Positions 42,007-52,719 of a DNA stretch of 64,000 nt are shown here, piece by piece (position 1 is the first letter of the stretch; each line of letters opens with the position of its first letter). The position numbers and the translations under genes were made by a program. The stretch is from Oscillospiraceae bacterium (GTDB lineage: Bacteria > Bacillota > Clostridia > Oscillospirales > Ruminococcaceae), in assembly GCA_009784825.1 (NCBI GenBank), contig WQXO01000004.1, positions 102,354-166,353 on the forward strand, read 5' to 3'. Under the pieces are notes generated by a model. It did not search any database. It worked only from the letters and a program-made list of their open reading frames with translations, and was not told where the DNA came from.

Positions 42007-45000
42007 ATTTTTATAGAAATCCCTCAATAATTTATAATACCACCCTGCCGAGCCGGTATACAGTGACCACCCTCCCCGCCCATAAGCCTTCGGGTTGGTG
42101 TAGACATCTGCCGCCAAGTAATACGGTTCTGTTTTATATTCCCTGCCCCGATTGGCGGGAGATATTGAATTAATCAATTCCTCTGCTTTGTCTGACATTC
42201 CTAACTCAGAACACGCCATAGCAAGCCATATTGCCGCATGGGTATACTGTCCTCCGTTTTCACGGACACCGGGCGGATAACTCATCACATAACCGGGTTC
42301 TTGTTTGGTCGCACCTCTTTCAAAAGGTGGTGTGAACAGCTTGATTATATGGTTTTCAGAATCGTATAATTCATTTAACGCACTGTTAATCGATTTGACC
42401 GAGCGTGATGTGTCCGGTAAATTCGCCAAAGCACTGAACGCTTGAGGGAGCAGGTCGATTTTACATAAATCACTGTTGCGTGAACCCATTTTACTGCCGT
42501 TATCATAGAACGCCCGCAGGTAATACTCCCCGTCCCACGCATGAAGGTCAACGGCGTTGTTTAATTCATTAGCCCTTTGTTCCAATTCAACTGCATAGTT
42601 TAAGTCACCTGACTGTTTCGCAATTTCCGAGAAGTTCTTAGCAACCAATGCGTAGAACATCGTCAGCCATACGCTTTCGCCTTTTCCCTCTGCTCCTACT
42701 TGGTTATAACCGTCACACCAGTCACCGCCGCCCATTAACAATAATCCTCTTTGGGATTTGTTATACCCTTTTTCTAATGCACGTTTAGCGTGCTGGTAGA
42801 CGTTTTCACGAAAATCGGTCAACGTGACCTCATAATACCGCTCATGCTCGTGTTCTTCAAGTAAGGGAGCGTTACAGTAATGCGTTCGCAGCTTCAGAAT
42901 ATTACTGTCCCCTGTTACCTTTACATAATCGGCGACTACATAAGGCAACCACAGCAGGTCATCGGAATAGCGGGTGCGAACACCTTTTTTTACTGTGATT
43001 AAATCATGCCACCAGTGAAGCACATCTCCCTCCGGGAATTGTGCCCCGCAGCAACGCAGAATCTGCGTTTTTGCAACAATTGGTTTAATATATACCGCTG
43101 CAAGACAGTCCTGTAACTGGTCACGGAACCCGTATGCCCCCGAGTTCTGGTAAAATCCGGTACGCCCCCACATGCGACACCCGATTACCTGCCACGGAAG
43201 CCAGTATTTATATAAAGCGTTCAATTGCGGGTTTATTCCGCAATCCTCCGGTAATTGTGCCACGGGAAGTGAAATTGAGGTCTTTCGGCGTTTCAACGCT
43301 CTTTCCATAGACAGCGGGTCGTTCATATTTTGAGTAAACGCTAATATAAATTTAATCTTTTCTTTTTTCCTCGGAGGCAGTTCGATTTTAATAATGATTG
43401 CACCGATTAAGTCATGAGCGGGCTTTATAACACTTTCGTCCCATTTCCCTGACATAAACAAGCCTTTTTCGGTCAGAAACTGCGACTTTTTATCAGCTGA
43501 AACAGTCATTGCACCGCTTAATGAATTATTTGAATAATTGCGGAGAATTAACGCATTTCCGCTTATTTCCGGAACAATCATTCGTGAGGCTGTGCCGGTA
43601 CTGTCAACCCCTAATATAGGCTCGGTGTAATAGGCTATCTGAACCGACTTGGTTCTTTTTGAGTTGTTGCATAATTCAAGAACGACTTTTTTACCCATTC
43701 CCTTTTCGTAAACACGGACGGAGGTTTTTGCTTCAATCTCGCAGGCAACCGCTTCATAATCGGCGGCATTCGGGGAGAATATCGCTCTTGAACCGTCGAT
43801 AAGGTCATATAACTTATTCGAGTATTTCATAATAAGCATTTCACCCTTATTATCCTCACGCAGGTCATTCCTCCACGGGGTCAGCTTATTTTCACGGCTG
43901 TTCAACGCCCAGGTGAAGCCTAACGACGTATCGGACACAAGCGTACCGAAGCGTGAATTTGCAAGTACATTACACCACGGGATTTCAGGTTGTTCCTCTA
44001 TTATATATTTTTCTTCCTCAAAGCGGTTTTCACCGCCTTTTGTTTTCTTACAACGATTAATCGGCAGAATGGTATTCTCTGATATTCGGTTGGTTTTTGT
44101 GGTGAGCAGTGTATCTCCCGAAAACAATGTCAACACAGCACAGGCACGAATTAACGTAAGCTCCTCATCTGACTGCCTTGTTTTGTCAATTAAATATACC
44201 TCTGTGCCGATTTCGCCCCTCAGTTCTTCACACAACTGCCTTTGTTTTTCGTTCTCGTAAAGAATTACCAAGTCGAAATCAATCTGACATAATGACAGTG
44301 CTTTCTTCATTTCGATTACCGAATCAACGGCTTTGACCCCTTTTTCCGCTTCGTATATAACTATCGGGAAGTCGCCGGAAATTCCGAATTTCCACAATGT
44401 CCTAATGTCAAGTGTGTTTTGTGAAACGGCAAGCTTGTTGATTTTCGGGGCATAGATGATACTGCCGAGGACACGACGGGTAATTCTCCCATATATTGTA
44501 TCGGTGACAAGAGGTGAAATAATTTCCTCAGACGGCTCGGGTGGTGAGTTAATACCCCGCATTTCACGCATTGTATCAACTACCTCACCCTCACTGTTGC
44601 CGTAGCAAATAAGCAGGTGCGATGTTTTTTTACCGTGAGCGTCTAAGTTAATGTCTGTTTTAATGAATAAGCAGGGACTCGGAACGTCAGTTATAGAATT
44701 ACTGCGGTCACGTGCCTTACTTAAGCATGAGAATAAACCGCCGTTTCTTTCGATTACCTCCTCACGGTTGAACGAAAAGGCGAAGTCCTCTTTTTCACGG
44801 AATCCGATTGCCATAACGGTTTCGTTGTCTGAATTGCGGTCTTTCCGCTTGACTATAAACAGCTTTTCTTCTTCGTTATATGACTGCTTCAAAAACAAGT
44901 CCATAAACGCAGGGTGGGCTGAAATATCCCGAACTGCCGCAAGTGCCGGTTCAAGGTATATCGCTAATGTCAGCTGTCGCTTAATGCTCGACTTGTTCGT

Positions 45001-48000
45001 CGCTGAAAAACTGCGGATTTCCACGGGTCGGCGTTCGTCAAGGAATACGTTGGATTCCATTCGCAGTTTTGAGGAATAACAAAGATACTCTGACGTATTC
45101 TGGGTGAACACTACGCAGTTCTCGGTATCTTTAGACAACGGTAAGCCGTGATGATTATAAAACGGATATGCAGTATCATTTTCGATAAATGCGAAGAGTG
45201 TTCCCCTTGGGCGGTATAGGTCAAACGTCGGGAAGAACATCGCTTTGTTATCGAAAAAAGTCTGCGACATTCCTATGTCGGAGGTGACAATGGTCACTCT
45301 GCCGTTTGATAAGGCATTAAGGCGGGGTGAGCTTGTTGAAAACTTAGTAAGAACATCGGCGTTCATACGCATTTCTTTTTCTTCCTGCCTTTGCGGTGTT
45401 CCGAGAACAGGTTCTCCCGCTATAATTTTTTCCTCCATTAACTCCTCTGCCCGCTTCATTTTGGCGTTCGACAGGAACAGCTTTTGGATTTTCCCCTCAT
45501 ATAACGTATTAACTATTCCGCATATGCTCATGCCCATGTGGTGTGCCATGTGCGATTTCACAACAGCGTGACCCGAGCCTACACGGTGTTTCGTGAAGTC
45601 TGCCGCTTCATAAAACCCGTAGCTTTGGTGGCACATTCCTAATTTTTCTAACTTCGCTAAGTTATTGTAACAGCTTATCGGGTCATAGGAAAGTGCGATA
45701 AACGACGAATAAGGCGACACCACGTATTCTTTATTCAGACCTGCTTTTAAGCCGATGTCCTGAACTCCGTGTGCCTTGTATTGATAATTCAGGCTTCTGT
45801 CAAAAGCGTAGTATCCGCTTTCGGAAATCCCGAATGGCAATCCCTCGCTTCGCCCTCTCTGCTGCTGACACCTCAGGCTGAACTTTAACGCTTCATACTC
45901 CATGCTCCCCTCCTTTGAGCTTAACAGCAGTTCCGGCATAAAATACTCGAACATCGTCCCCGTCCACGCAACAGGAGCGGCATATTTCCCTTTTTTGCTC
46001 ATTACACGCCCAAGGCTACGCCAGTGACGCTTGTCCGCCTGACCCGCCGCTATTGCATAATAACTGAGCATTCGTGATTCTGACATTAATAAATCGTAAT
46101 GATGGATTGAAAGTGCCTGCTCATCTAAATCATAACCTATACTGAACAAATTTCGTGCGTCATTATAGAAAGGCTTCAAGTCGGTTTGTGCGATTAACTT
46201 TTCAACCCTTTCAATCAATTGCGGACTGCATCCCTCAGCTTTGAGCGTTTCATTTAAAGCGACAAGGCAGCAGACGAAGTTACCGGAGTCTACCGACGAT
46301 ACAAATGAGCTGACTACCTCTAACTTATCCGTGGTATACCAGTTACATAAGTTTCCGTGCCATTTTTGCAATTTTTCAATAGTTGTGACAGTGCGGGAAA
46401 CACGTTCCTCTAATTCTGTGCGGTTGATTATCCCCATAATTATCGCCGCAGAGCAAGACAGCAGATACATTCCTATATTAGTGGGTGAGGTTCGGAAGGT
46501 CACACGGTATACCGGAGAATACTGCACGTTATCGGGGGGGAGATAATTATGCTCCTTTGTGACATAGTCTTCATAAAACCGCCAGATTTGTTCAGCATTT
46601 TTGAATAAATCACGCCGCATGATTTCCGGAATTCTCGACTTTGGTACACCGACGGTTCTGTCACAGTAAATAATCACCGGTAATGCACTCAGGAAGAATA
46701 TCGAAATTATCATCGTGAAAATGTTCCCGAAGAAACCCGCCGCCACAATAAGCACCAGCGATATGAATGTTGCACCGAGCATATGGGAATACCCGCCCTT
46801 TACCCCGTCAAATGCGGCGGCGGTTGTCCAGTCGAGCAGTCGTTTTTTGGAAATGGTCATTCGCCATAATGTCCTGATGACTGCGTCAAAGGAAATTAGG
46901 GCGTTTTTCGGGAGCAGTAACAGCTCCATTATGCACTGCCGCAGAAGCTGCTTGGTCTGTGAGATTACCGGTGAATAAAACCGGCGGTAGTTAGAAAACT
47001 TTCTGCCTCGGATTACACTTGTGAGGAACCCGGGCAAGAACGGCATTAAAATCGACAGCAACGCTGTTAAAGTGATTATAAGAGCGTTATTCGTATACGG
47101 TATTAGTGCTGTGAAAAAACACAATAAAGTAAAAATCGGCGTTACGGCACGTCGGACATTATCGGCTAACTTCCAGCGGGTAAGGCGGGAAAATTGCGTG
47201 TTAAACATATATTGAAAATTCTGCAAATCCCCTCTGAGCCAGCGGTGCTGACGCTTAAAATAAGCTTTGGAGGTTTCCGGGAAGCTGTCTGAGAATTCCA
47301 CATCACCCGCATAGGCGACCTTGGCATAACCTCCCTCTAAAACATCATGCGAGAGAATTTGCTCATCAGGAAACTTATTAAGACAGCGTTCTATAAATAA
47401 ATCGACGTTTATTAAACCTTTTCCGGTGAAAATCCCCTCACCGAAGCAGTCTTGATAGAATTCACCGGAAAAGCTGTCGTAGCTTGATGCACCCGCACAT
47501 CCGCCGTTTTCTGCCATTGCCCGTGAAAAGCCGGTTTTTAGCGATGAACCTAATTTTGTAGTAATCCTTGGAACGATTATACCTATATCCTTTTGACAGG
47601 GGTGCAGGGCAATACCCACCAATTCGGAAATGCTGTCCATCAGCGGAATTGTATCATAATCAAGGGCACAGATGAACTTTATATCCTTTAATGCCGCTTT
47701 GTCGCCTATGATTTCCCTAAACGGTTCGTATTCATTAGGGCGGTTTACCCCCTCTGCCATATCCGAAACATCACAACGCAGCAGCTTCATTAACGCTTCA
47801 ATAGCACCACGCTTACGTTCATGACCCTGCCAGCAGTTCTGGGTTTTCGAGAATTCACGCTTTCTAATAAGGGTGATGTACCCCTCTCTGAACTCAAACT
47901 CACGCTTGACTTCTTCAATAATTGCATAATCGTCCTGTGAAAGCTCATTAGGACCGCCTTTAAAGTCGCATAATGCACAAAACATCAGGTTTTCTGAGCG

Positions 48001-48771
48001 GTTTTTTAACCGTGCCGCTTCAAGCCGCTTGACAAGCTCACGAACGTCCTTTTCACAAGTTAGTAGGGTTGATACAACACACAGAGTCCGTGCCTCTTTA
48101 GGGATTTCACCGTTTAAGTCAATCTGCGGCAACGGAACAGGGGCACGGGTGGTTTTTGACAGTATTAAGTCAATTATCGGTTTTATGATTGATAATGCGG
48201 GTAGAAACACTAACGGCAGGAAATACCAGTTGGTGTATACACATATCAGAATTGTTAAAAGCAATGCTGACCAGAACAGTGACGTAATATAACGTGAGCT
48301 TCTCATTCGGCGGAACACCCTCAAATAGTCTGCCATGATGATTTCACCGATGTGTGAGCCGTTTTTTCTCTCGTTATTGGCATATTCACGGGAGAGGCGT
48401 GCCTCGTCTATTCCCGCTTCCACACTGATTTCACTCGTCATTTTCCTGTACAACCCCTTGGTTTCCGGGGTTAAGCGTGAATACATCGGGTCTTCCGAGA
48501 AAACACGGTCAAGGGGATTTAACTCACGGCACAGCTTTTCGCAGTCGAGCAGTATCATTGCCCCTAACTTTGAGCTGTAATCATTTTGAGCATTGTTCAC
48601 TACAGCGTTTTCGATAATCACAAACTTGACCTGCCAACAAAAACTGTCAATGTCCATAGAAGTCAGCTTCTTCTGTGAGGAAATAAAGGATATTAATTCA
48701 CGAACATTGTCTTCGTTAATTTCGGCAAGCCCGGCTATGGCATACCCCAATACAGGTTGTTTCCCGAACAT
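41986..48771 (-). CDS. Cyclic beta-1,2-glucan synthase-like protein (GT84-glycoamylase-GH94)
   Basis: This 2261-aa membrane protein has the NdvB/CGS order. An N-terminal region with a membrane pair (about 160-210) is followed by a GT84 glycosyltransferase domain (about 230-540; ALDYDT, HDVLEGG, RQHRWLRGD) and further membrane helices (about 545-820). A glycoamylase-like domain (about 830-1090; LQKWHGNLCNW, PFGISESGYYAFD) precedes C-terminal GH94 phosphorylase-like domains with GGGDWCDG carrying the catalytic Asp. Such proteins build and cyclise beta-1,2-glucan. The ATG at 48771 has no good ribosome site, and the frame stays open 62 codons further upstream to a GGAGG site, so the true start may be 48957. 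Confidence 0.85.
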   Translation of the reverse strand: MFGKQPVLGYAIAGLAEINEDNVRELISFISSQKKLTSMDIDSFCWQVKFVIIENAVVNNAQNDYSSKLGAMILLDCEKLCRELNPLDRVFSEDPMYSRLTPETKGLYRKMTSEISVEAGIDEARLSREYANNERKNGSHIGEIIMADYLRVFRRMRSSRYITSLFWSALLLTILICVYTNWYFLPLVFLPALSIIKPIIDLILSKTTRAPVPLPQIDLNGEIPKEARTLCVVSTLLTCEKDVRELVKRLEAARLKNRSENLMFCALCDFKGGPNELSQDDYAIIEEVKREFEFREGYITLIRKREFSKTQNCWQGHERKRGAIEALMKLLRCDVSDMAEGVNRPNEYEPFREIIGDKAALKDIKFICALDYDTIPLMDSISELVGIALHPCQKDIGIIVPRITTKLGSSLKTGFSRAMAENGGCAGASSYDSFSGEFYQDCFGEGIFTGKGLINVDLFIERCLNKFPDEQILSHDVLEGGYAKVAYAGDVEFSDSFPETSKAYFKRQHRWLRGDLQNFQYMFNTQFSRLTRWKLADNVRRAVTPIFTLLCFFTALIPYTNNALIITLTALLSILMPFLPGFLTSVIRGRKFSNYRRFYSPVISQTKQLLRQCIMELLLLPKNALISFDAVIRTLWRMTISKKRLLDWTTAAAFDGVKGGYSHMLGATFISLVLIVAAGFFGNIFTMIISIFFLSALPVIIYCDRTVGVPKSRIPEIMRRDLFKNAEQIWRFYEDYVTKEHNYLPPDNVQYSPVYRVTFRTSPTNIGMYLLSCSAAIIMGIINRTELEERVSRTVTTIEKLQKWHGNLCNWYTTDKLEVVSSFVSSVDSGNFVCCLVALNETLKAEGCSPQLIERVEKLIAQTDLKPFYNDARNLFSIGYDLDEQALSIHHYDLLMSESRMLSYYAIAAGQADKRHWRSLGRVMSKKGKYAAPVAWTGTMFEYFMPELLLSSKEGSMEYEALKFSLRCQQQRGRSEGLPFGISESGYYAFDRSLNYQYKAHGVQDIGLKAGLNKEYVVSPYSSFIALSYDPISCYNNLAKLEKLGMCHQSYGFYEAADFTKHRVGSGHAVVKSHMAHHMGMSICGIVNTLYEGKIQKLFLSNAKMKRAEELMEEKIIAGEPVLGTPQRQEEKEMRMNADVLTKFSTSSPRLNALSNGRVTIVTSDIGMSQTFFDNKAMFFPTFDLYRPRGTLFAFIENDTAYPFYNHHGLPLSKDTENCVVFTQNTSEYLCYSSKLRMESNVFLDERRPVEIRSFSATNKSSIKRQLTLAIYLEPALAAVRDISAHPAFMDLFLKQSYNEEEKLFIVKRKDRNSDNETVMAIGFREKEDFAFSFNREEVIERNGGLFSCLSKARDRSNSITDVPSPCLFIKTDINLDAHGKKTSHLLICYGNSEGEVVDTMREMRGINSPPEPSEEIISPLVTDTIYGRITRRVLGSIIYAPKINKLAVSQNTLDIRTLWKFGISGDFPIVIYEAEKGVKAVDSVIEMKKALSLCQIDFDLVILYENEKQRQLCEELRGEIGTEVYLIDKTRQSDEELTLIRACAVLTLFSGDTLLTTKTNRISENTILPINRCKKTKGGENRFEEEKYIIEEQPEIPWCNVLANSRFGTLVSDTSLGFTWALNSRENKLTPWRNDLREDNKGEMLIMKYSNKLYDLIDGSRAIFSPNAADYEAVACEIEAKTSVRVYEKGMGKKVVLELCNNSKRTKSVQIAYYTEPILGVDSTGTASRMIVPEISGNALILRNYSNNSLSGAMTVSADKKSQFLTEKGLFMSGKWDESVIKPAHDLIGAIIIKIELPPRKKEKIKFILAFTQNMNDPLSMERALKRRKTSISLPVAQLPEDCGINPQLNALYKYWLPWQVIGCRMWGRTGFYQNSGAYGFRDQLQDCLAAVYIKPIVAKTQILRCCGAQFPEGDVLHWWHDLITVKKGVRTRYSDDLLWLPYVVADYVKVTGDSNILKLRTHYCNAPLLEEHEHERYYEVTLTDFRENVYQHAKRALEKGYNKSQRGLLLMGGGDWCDGYNQVGAEGKGESVWLTMFYALVAKNFSEIAKQSGDLNYAVELEQRANELNNAVDLHAWDGEYYLRAFYDNGSKMGSRNSDLCKIDLLPQAFSALANLPDTSRSVKSINSALNELYDSENHIIKLFTPPFERGATKQEPGYVMSYPPGVRENGGQYTHAAIWLAMACSELGMSDKAEELINSISPANRGREYKTEPYYLAADVYTNPKAYGRGGWSLYTGSAGWYYKLLRDFYKNKKPGSS

Positions 48772-49053
48772 GCTGATGTGAATACCCTTATGCGATTTAA
48801 AGAGAATACCGATTTCCTTTTCAAGCAGGCGTTTTTCTTTTATCGCATCGCTTTGTTTAAGTATTCTGCGTATCTGCTTTAAGCGAGGATAAAGCGAACC
48901 GATTGGTTTACTTTCCCATTCGGCAAGAGTAATATGAGTTAGTCTTTCAGTATTGATGCCCGTATCCTCCGTGTAATCGTTTTATTTCAGTGTTACCTGA
49001 ACAGGCAAATATTATACAAAATGGAAAATTTATTAAATTTTATTAAAAAAGGC

Positions 49054-49082
49054 TTGATTTTTTTATGTATATGTTATATAAT
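49054..49082 (+). promoter_or_regulatory. Promoter upstream of the ATP synthase region
   Basis: TTGATT (49054-49059) and TATAAT (49077-49082), spacer 17 bases. It is the only clear promoter seen before the atp genes and lies inside the longest possible form of the first reading frame, which rules out the start at 49021. Confidence 0.8.
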
Positions 49083-49122
49083 GTTTTTTAATAGTTTAAA
49101 TTTTAGGGGAATGCTTGTTACT

Positions 49123-49770
49123 ATGAATAACAAACCTGCGTTGATTTTTACCATAGTGTTTGCAGTGATTGCTGTTGCGACTGTTGTTTTAACTGTGGTT
49201 TTGCTGACCTCCGAAGACCAAAACGGAGGCGGTTCCGTTACAACACCCGCTTATACCGGCGATTATGCCCCCGATGAGGATTTCAAAAACGAAATACTTG
49301 ACTCGGTTGCTCCTCGTCTGATTCGGGATAACTACAAGGTTTTACAGTTGTTTTATACCGTAGGAATGTCCCACAAGCCCGAGCCCTATGACAACATCCC
49401 GGAGGACGGTTATTACACGGCTGTAAGTAGTGAGTTTTCCACTGCTGAAGAGCTTTTTGAATTGGTTGAGCGTACTTTTTCAAAGGAAACCGCCCAAAGA
49501 ATTATTACAAATCCCTTGGGTGAGGGTGCAGTTTACAGTAACAGGAAAATCGGGAATGAAAAAGGTTTGCTCGGCATAAATATGGATTTCACACCCATGG
49601 ATTATGACTTGATATGGGAAGACCCGGAAATTCGGGTAGACTTCATCTCTGAGGAAGCATGCATAATCACTATCACACTTAAAACTCTAACGGGCGTCGT
49701 TGAAGTCAAGTCCATGCACCTCGATAAATATGAGGACGGGTTATGGCGGCTCGAAAATATAATTATTTAA
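49123..49770 (+). CDS. Membrane-anchored protein of unknown function at the head of the atp operon
   Basis: This 215-aa protein has one N-terminal membrane helix (PALIFTIVFAVIAVATVVLTVVL within residues 4-27) and an extracellular domain with DGYYTAVSSEFSTAEELFELV and VEVKSMHLDKYEDGLWRLENI. The layout recalls IseA-type inhibitors of cell-wall endopeptidases, but this is a weak likeness only. An AGGGGA site lies about 13 bases before the ATG; the nearer ATG at 49111 is too close to it. Only 15 bases separate it from atpZ, so it is probably part of the ATP synthase transcript. Confidence 0.7.
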   Translation: MNNKPALIFTIVFAVIAVATVVLTVVLLTSEDQNGGGSVTTPAYTGDYAPDEDFKNEILDSVAPRLIRDNYKVLQLFYTVGMSHKPEPYDNIPEDGYYTAVSSEFSTAEELFELVERTFSKETAQRIITNPLGEGAVYSNRKIGNEKGLLGINMDFTPMDYDLIWEDPEIRVDFISEEACIITITLKTLTGVVEVKSMHLDKYEDGLWRLENIII

Positions 49771-49785
49771 GTTTTAGATAACACT

Positions 49786-50064
49786 ATGAACAAAAACTCT
49801 CCTTTTAAAGCGTTTGCGGTTGCCGGGCAAATCAGTGCAGTCACGATTACTCCGTTGTTGCTGTTCCTCGGCGGAGGTAGCTGGTTGGTTGACAGAATGA
49901 ACTGGGAAGACCGGTTGAAGGGTTTGTTCGCCGCAATCGGAATAATAGTTATGTTGGTTTCAGTCACTGCGTATCTGATAAATCTGATAAAGATGTATGA
50001 TAATTCAGAAAAAAAGAAACTGCATTTCGATAAAAAAGATTATGATTTCTATGATTATGAATAA
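49786..50064 (+). CDS. atpZ: AtpZ/AtpI-family protein
   Basis: This 92-aa protein has two membrane helices (about 10-35 and 45-68) and an acidic, Tyr/Asp-rich tail. It fits the AtpZ/AtpI family (F0F1-ATPase subunit, putative Ca2+/Mg2+ transporter), which occurs at the head of atp operons and may help c-ring assembly or magnesium supply. The ribosome site is weak. It overlaps atpI by 8 bases. Confidence 0.82.
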   Translation: MNKNSPFKAFAVAGQISAVTITPLLLFLGGGSWLVDRMNWEDRLKGLFAAIGIIVMLVSVTAYLINLIKMYDNSEKKKLHFDKKDYDFYDYE

Positions 50065-50488
50065 AACGCCGCTCAAATCCCGTGAAGAAGGGGTAAGCAT
50101 TGCACTCGAAGAGCTTAAAAGTATGTTTCCGGCTTTCCTTTTATGCAACGGTTCGGTTCTTTTGATAAGCGGAATATTCGGACTAATCGGTTTCGCACAC
50201 GAACACATTGACTGGCGAATTCTGACAGGGCTGGTTGTAGGGAACGCCGCAATTGCCTTGAATATATATCACCTCGGCGTTAAAGCGGCGGCAATCGTCC
50301 GCAGGAAAAATGCAACCTCGGCAAGGAGATATGCCTCATTTAACTTTTTTGTTCGGTATATCGGTGCATTTATCGTTTTCGGTATTCTTATTCATTTTGG
50401 AATTGTTAATATAATCACTTGTCTTGTTCCGTTGTTTATCCCAAAAATCCATTACACGCTTATGGCTGTATTCAATAAATCTGTTTAA
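50057..50488 (+). CDS. atpI: ATP synthase subunit I-like protein
   Basis: This 143-aa protein starts MNKTPLKSREEG and has four membrane helices (about 25-47, 53-75, 98-118 and 120-140), like AtpI proteins that assist c-ring assembly. The start at 50057 overlaps the atpZ stop; earlier in-frame ATGs at 50051 and upstream lie further inside atpZ and lack ribosome sites. No clear SD sequence is seen, so translation probably depends on coupling to atpZ. Confidence 0.8.
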   Translation: MNKTPLKSREEGVSIALEELKSMFPAFLLCNGSVLLISGIFGLIGFAHEHIDWRILTGLVVGNAAIALNIYHLGVKAAAIVRRKNATSARRYASFNFFVRYIGAFIVFGILIHFGIVNIITCLVPLFIPKIHYTLMAVFNKSV

Positions 50489-50509
50489 TTGTTCGCAAGG
50501 AGAACGCTT

Positions 50510-51253
50510 ATGAACAAATTGATGTTACTAAGCAATGCCGCTGACCAACTCGATGAAGTCGCCGAGGGTGGCGGGCTGACTATTTCGGGGCCAATGATTG
50601 TCGCTGAATTCGAGTTGTTCGGTATTCCTTTTGTGATTACCGAGTCGATTACGGTTCAGTGGTTGGTTATGCTGTTTCTCGGAATTCTCTTCTTTGTATT
50701 GGGTCGCAACCTTAAAATTATTCCCGAGGGTAAACGACAAGCTGCTGCAGAAATGCTTGTGGGAACCTTCGTGAACTTAATAAAGAGCAACATGGGTGAA
50801 AAATACTACAGGCTTACACCGTACATAGCAACTCTGTTCATGTTCTCCGCATTAAACAGTCTCTCTTGTTTCTTGGGATTCCGCTCGCCGACTGCCGATG
50901 TTTCGGTAATTCTGGCGTGGGGATTGATTACGTTTTTCTTAGTGCAGTATAATCGGTATAAAACCGGTGGTTTCCTAAGAGGTTTCTTGAACTTTATAAA
51001 CCCGCTGAACATCATATCGGAATTCTCAAACCCCATGTCACAGTCGTTCCGTCACTTCGGTAACATTATGGCAGGGTTTATCATCAGCTCGATTATTTAT
51101 TGGGCGTTAGGCAGTTTTGCGATTATCGTTCCGGCGGTTGCCTCGTTATATTTCGATTTGTTCTCGTCGGTAATGCACGCATTCATCTTTATTACTCTTA
51201 CAATGGTGTATATAACTAACGCCGATTTAACTAAGCCTGAAAAAAATTCATAA
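50510..51253 (+). CDS. atpB: F0F1 ATP synthase subunit a
   Basis: This 247-aa membrane protein has the subunit a helices and the key arginine in SNPMSQSFRHFGNIMAG (essential Arg of helix 4), plus the final HAFIFITLTMVYI helix. It forms the two half-channels that load the c ring with ions. The start MNKLMLLS follows an AAGGAGA site; a longer form from 50489 was rejected. Confidence 0.95.
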   Translation: MNKLMLLSNAADQLDEVAEGGGLTISGPMIVAEFELFGIPFVITESITVQWLVMLFLGILFFVLGRNLKIIPEGKRQAAAEMLVGTFVNLIKSNMGEKYYRLTPYIATLFMFSALNSLSCFLGFRSPTADVSVILAWGLITFFLVQYNRYKTGGFLRGFLNFINPLNIISEFSNPMSQSFRHFGNIMAGFIISSIIYWALGSFAIIVPAVASLYFDLFSSVMHAFIFITLTMVYITNADLTKPEKNS

Positions 51254-51280
51254 TATAAATAAAAATATTCTTGGAGGTAA

Positions 51281-51562
<282 letters not shown>

Positions 51563-51586
51563 ATCAACATAACTGGAGAAAATCAT

Positions 51587-52114
51587 ATGGATAACGTGGT
51601 TTTATTGTCGAACCCGGGATTTCTTCCGCTGTTCAGCATCGACTACAGCACGATTATATTCACGCTGATTAACACCGGCGTTATTGTGCTTGCGTATAGG
51701 TTTTTCCTGCATAAGCCGGTTATGAATATGCTCGAAAAGCGAAAAGAAGCTGTGAAAGCAGAGCTTGATGCCGCTTCCGAGGCAAAGGAAAACGCTTTGG
51801 CGACTGAAAAAGAGTTTAATGCGTTGCTTGCCGATTCTAAATCACAAGCCGACAAAATCGTTTCTGCCGCTATTCAAAAGGCTCATTCGCGAGAGGAAGA
51901 GATTATTCGTGAGGCTGAGAACGCTGTTCTTCAAATCCGCCAGAAAGCGGAGGAGGATGTCGAGCGTGAGCGTAAGCGTACCGTTAACGAAATCAAGAAC
52001 CAAATCGCAGAACTCGTAGTTATGGCGGCGGGAAAGGTTGCAGAGAAGGAAATCAATGAAGCGGACAATGCTGCTTTAATCGAGAATTTCTTGGTCAACA
52101 CTACCGCAGAATAG
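51587..52114 (+). CDS. atpF: F0F1 ATP synthase subunit b
   Basis: This 175-aa protein has a single N-terminal membrane helix (about 20-37) and a long Ala/Glu/Lys-rich coiled coil forming the peripheral stalk, with the conserved HKPVMNMLEKRKE segment just after the membrane. It holds the F1 head still against the rotor. A TGGAG site precedes the ATG. Confidence 0.95.
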   Translation: MDNVVLLSNPGFLPLFSIDYSTIIFTLINTGVIVLAYRFFLHKPVMNMLEKRKEAVKAELDAASEAKENALATEKEFNALLADSKSQADKIVSAAIQKAHSREEEIIREAENAVLQIRQKAEEDVERERKRTVNEIKNQIAELVVMAAGKVAEKEINEADNAALIENFLVNTTAE

Positions 52115-52153
52115 CTATTGCTTGTTCACTATTAACTGTTAGTTGGAGTTATT

Positions 52154-52711
52154 ATGCCTGCTTCAATCGAAAAAACATACGCTGATGCCTTATTCTCGTT
52201 GATTAAAGAGGAAAAAGGTGACGTGAAAACTGTGTTCGATACCACTTTAAGCGAGCTTGAAGCGGTTGATACAGTTGTGTCCGGTTTGCCCGATTTTGTG
52301 AAGCTGCTGTCGACACCCACTATTTCTGAAAAAGAGAAGTTAGAGTTAGTCGAAAAAGCGTTCTCGGGGAAAACCTCACAAACAGTGTATAACTTTTTGC
52401 GGGTTCTTACTGTTAAGAAACGTATGGCGTATTTCGGGAAAATCTACCGCAGTTTCCGGGCGGCGTATAACGAGGAGTTTGGGATTGCGGAAATCACCGT
52501 GACCACCTCCCTGCCCTTGACTGACCCGTTGCGTGAGAGCATTACTAAACGGATGGCGGAGATTACGGGTAAAAACGTGTCTATTCGGGAGAAAGTCGAT
52601 AAATCGATTATCGGCGGAATTGTGATTGATTACGGGAATACACGCCTTGACGGAAGCATTAAAACACGATTGACAGATTTAAAGAAGGATATTGCGAATA
52701 TTATCGCATAA
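52154..52711 (+). CDS. atpH: F0F1 ATP synthase subunit delta
   Basis: This 185-aa protein matches the OSCP/delta family. It has an N-terminal helical domain starting IEKTYADALF and the C-terminal signature IIGGIVIDYGNTRLDGSIKTRL. It links the b stalk to the alpha subunits. A GGAG site precedes the ATG. The gene is separated from atpA by purC, which is unusual. Confidence 0.94.
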   Translation: MPASIEKTYADALFSLIKEEKGDVKTVFDTTLSELEAVDTVVSGLPDFVKLLSTPTISEKEKLELVEKAFSGKTSQTVYNFLRVLTVKKRMAYFGKIYRSFRAAYNEEFGIAEITVTTSLPLTDPLRESITKRMAEITGKNVSIREKVDKSIIGGIVIDYGNTRLDGSIKTRLTDLKKDIANIIA

Positions 52712-52719
52712 GGAGCTTC

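Noticed and set aside
49021..49122. N-terminal extension of the protein at the head of the atp operon
   Set aside because: The -10 and -35 boxes lie within it, so these codons would not be transcribed from the visible promoter.
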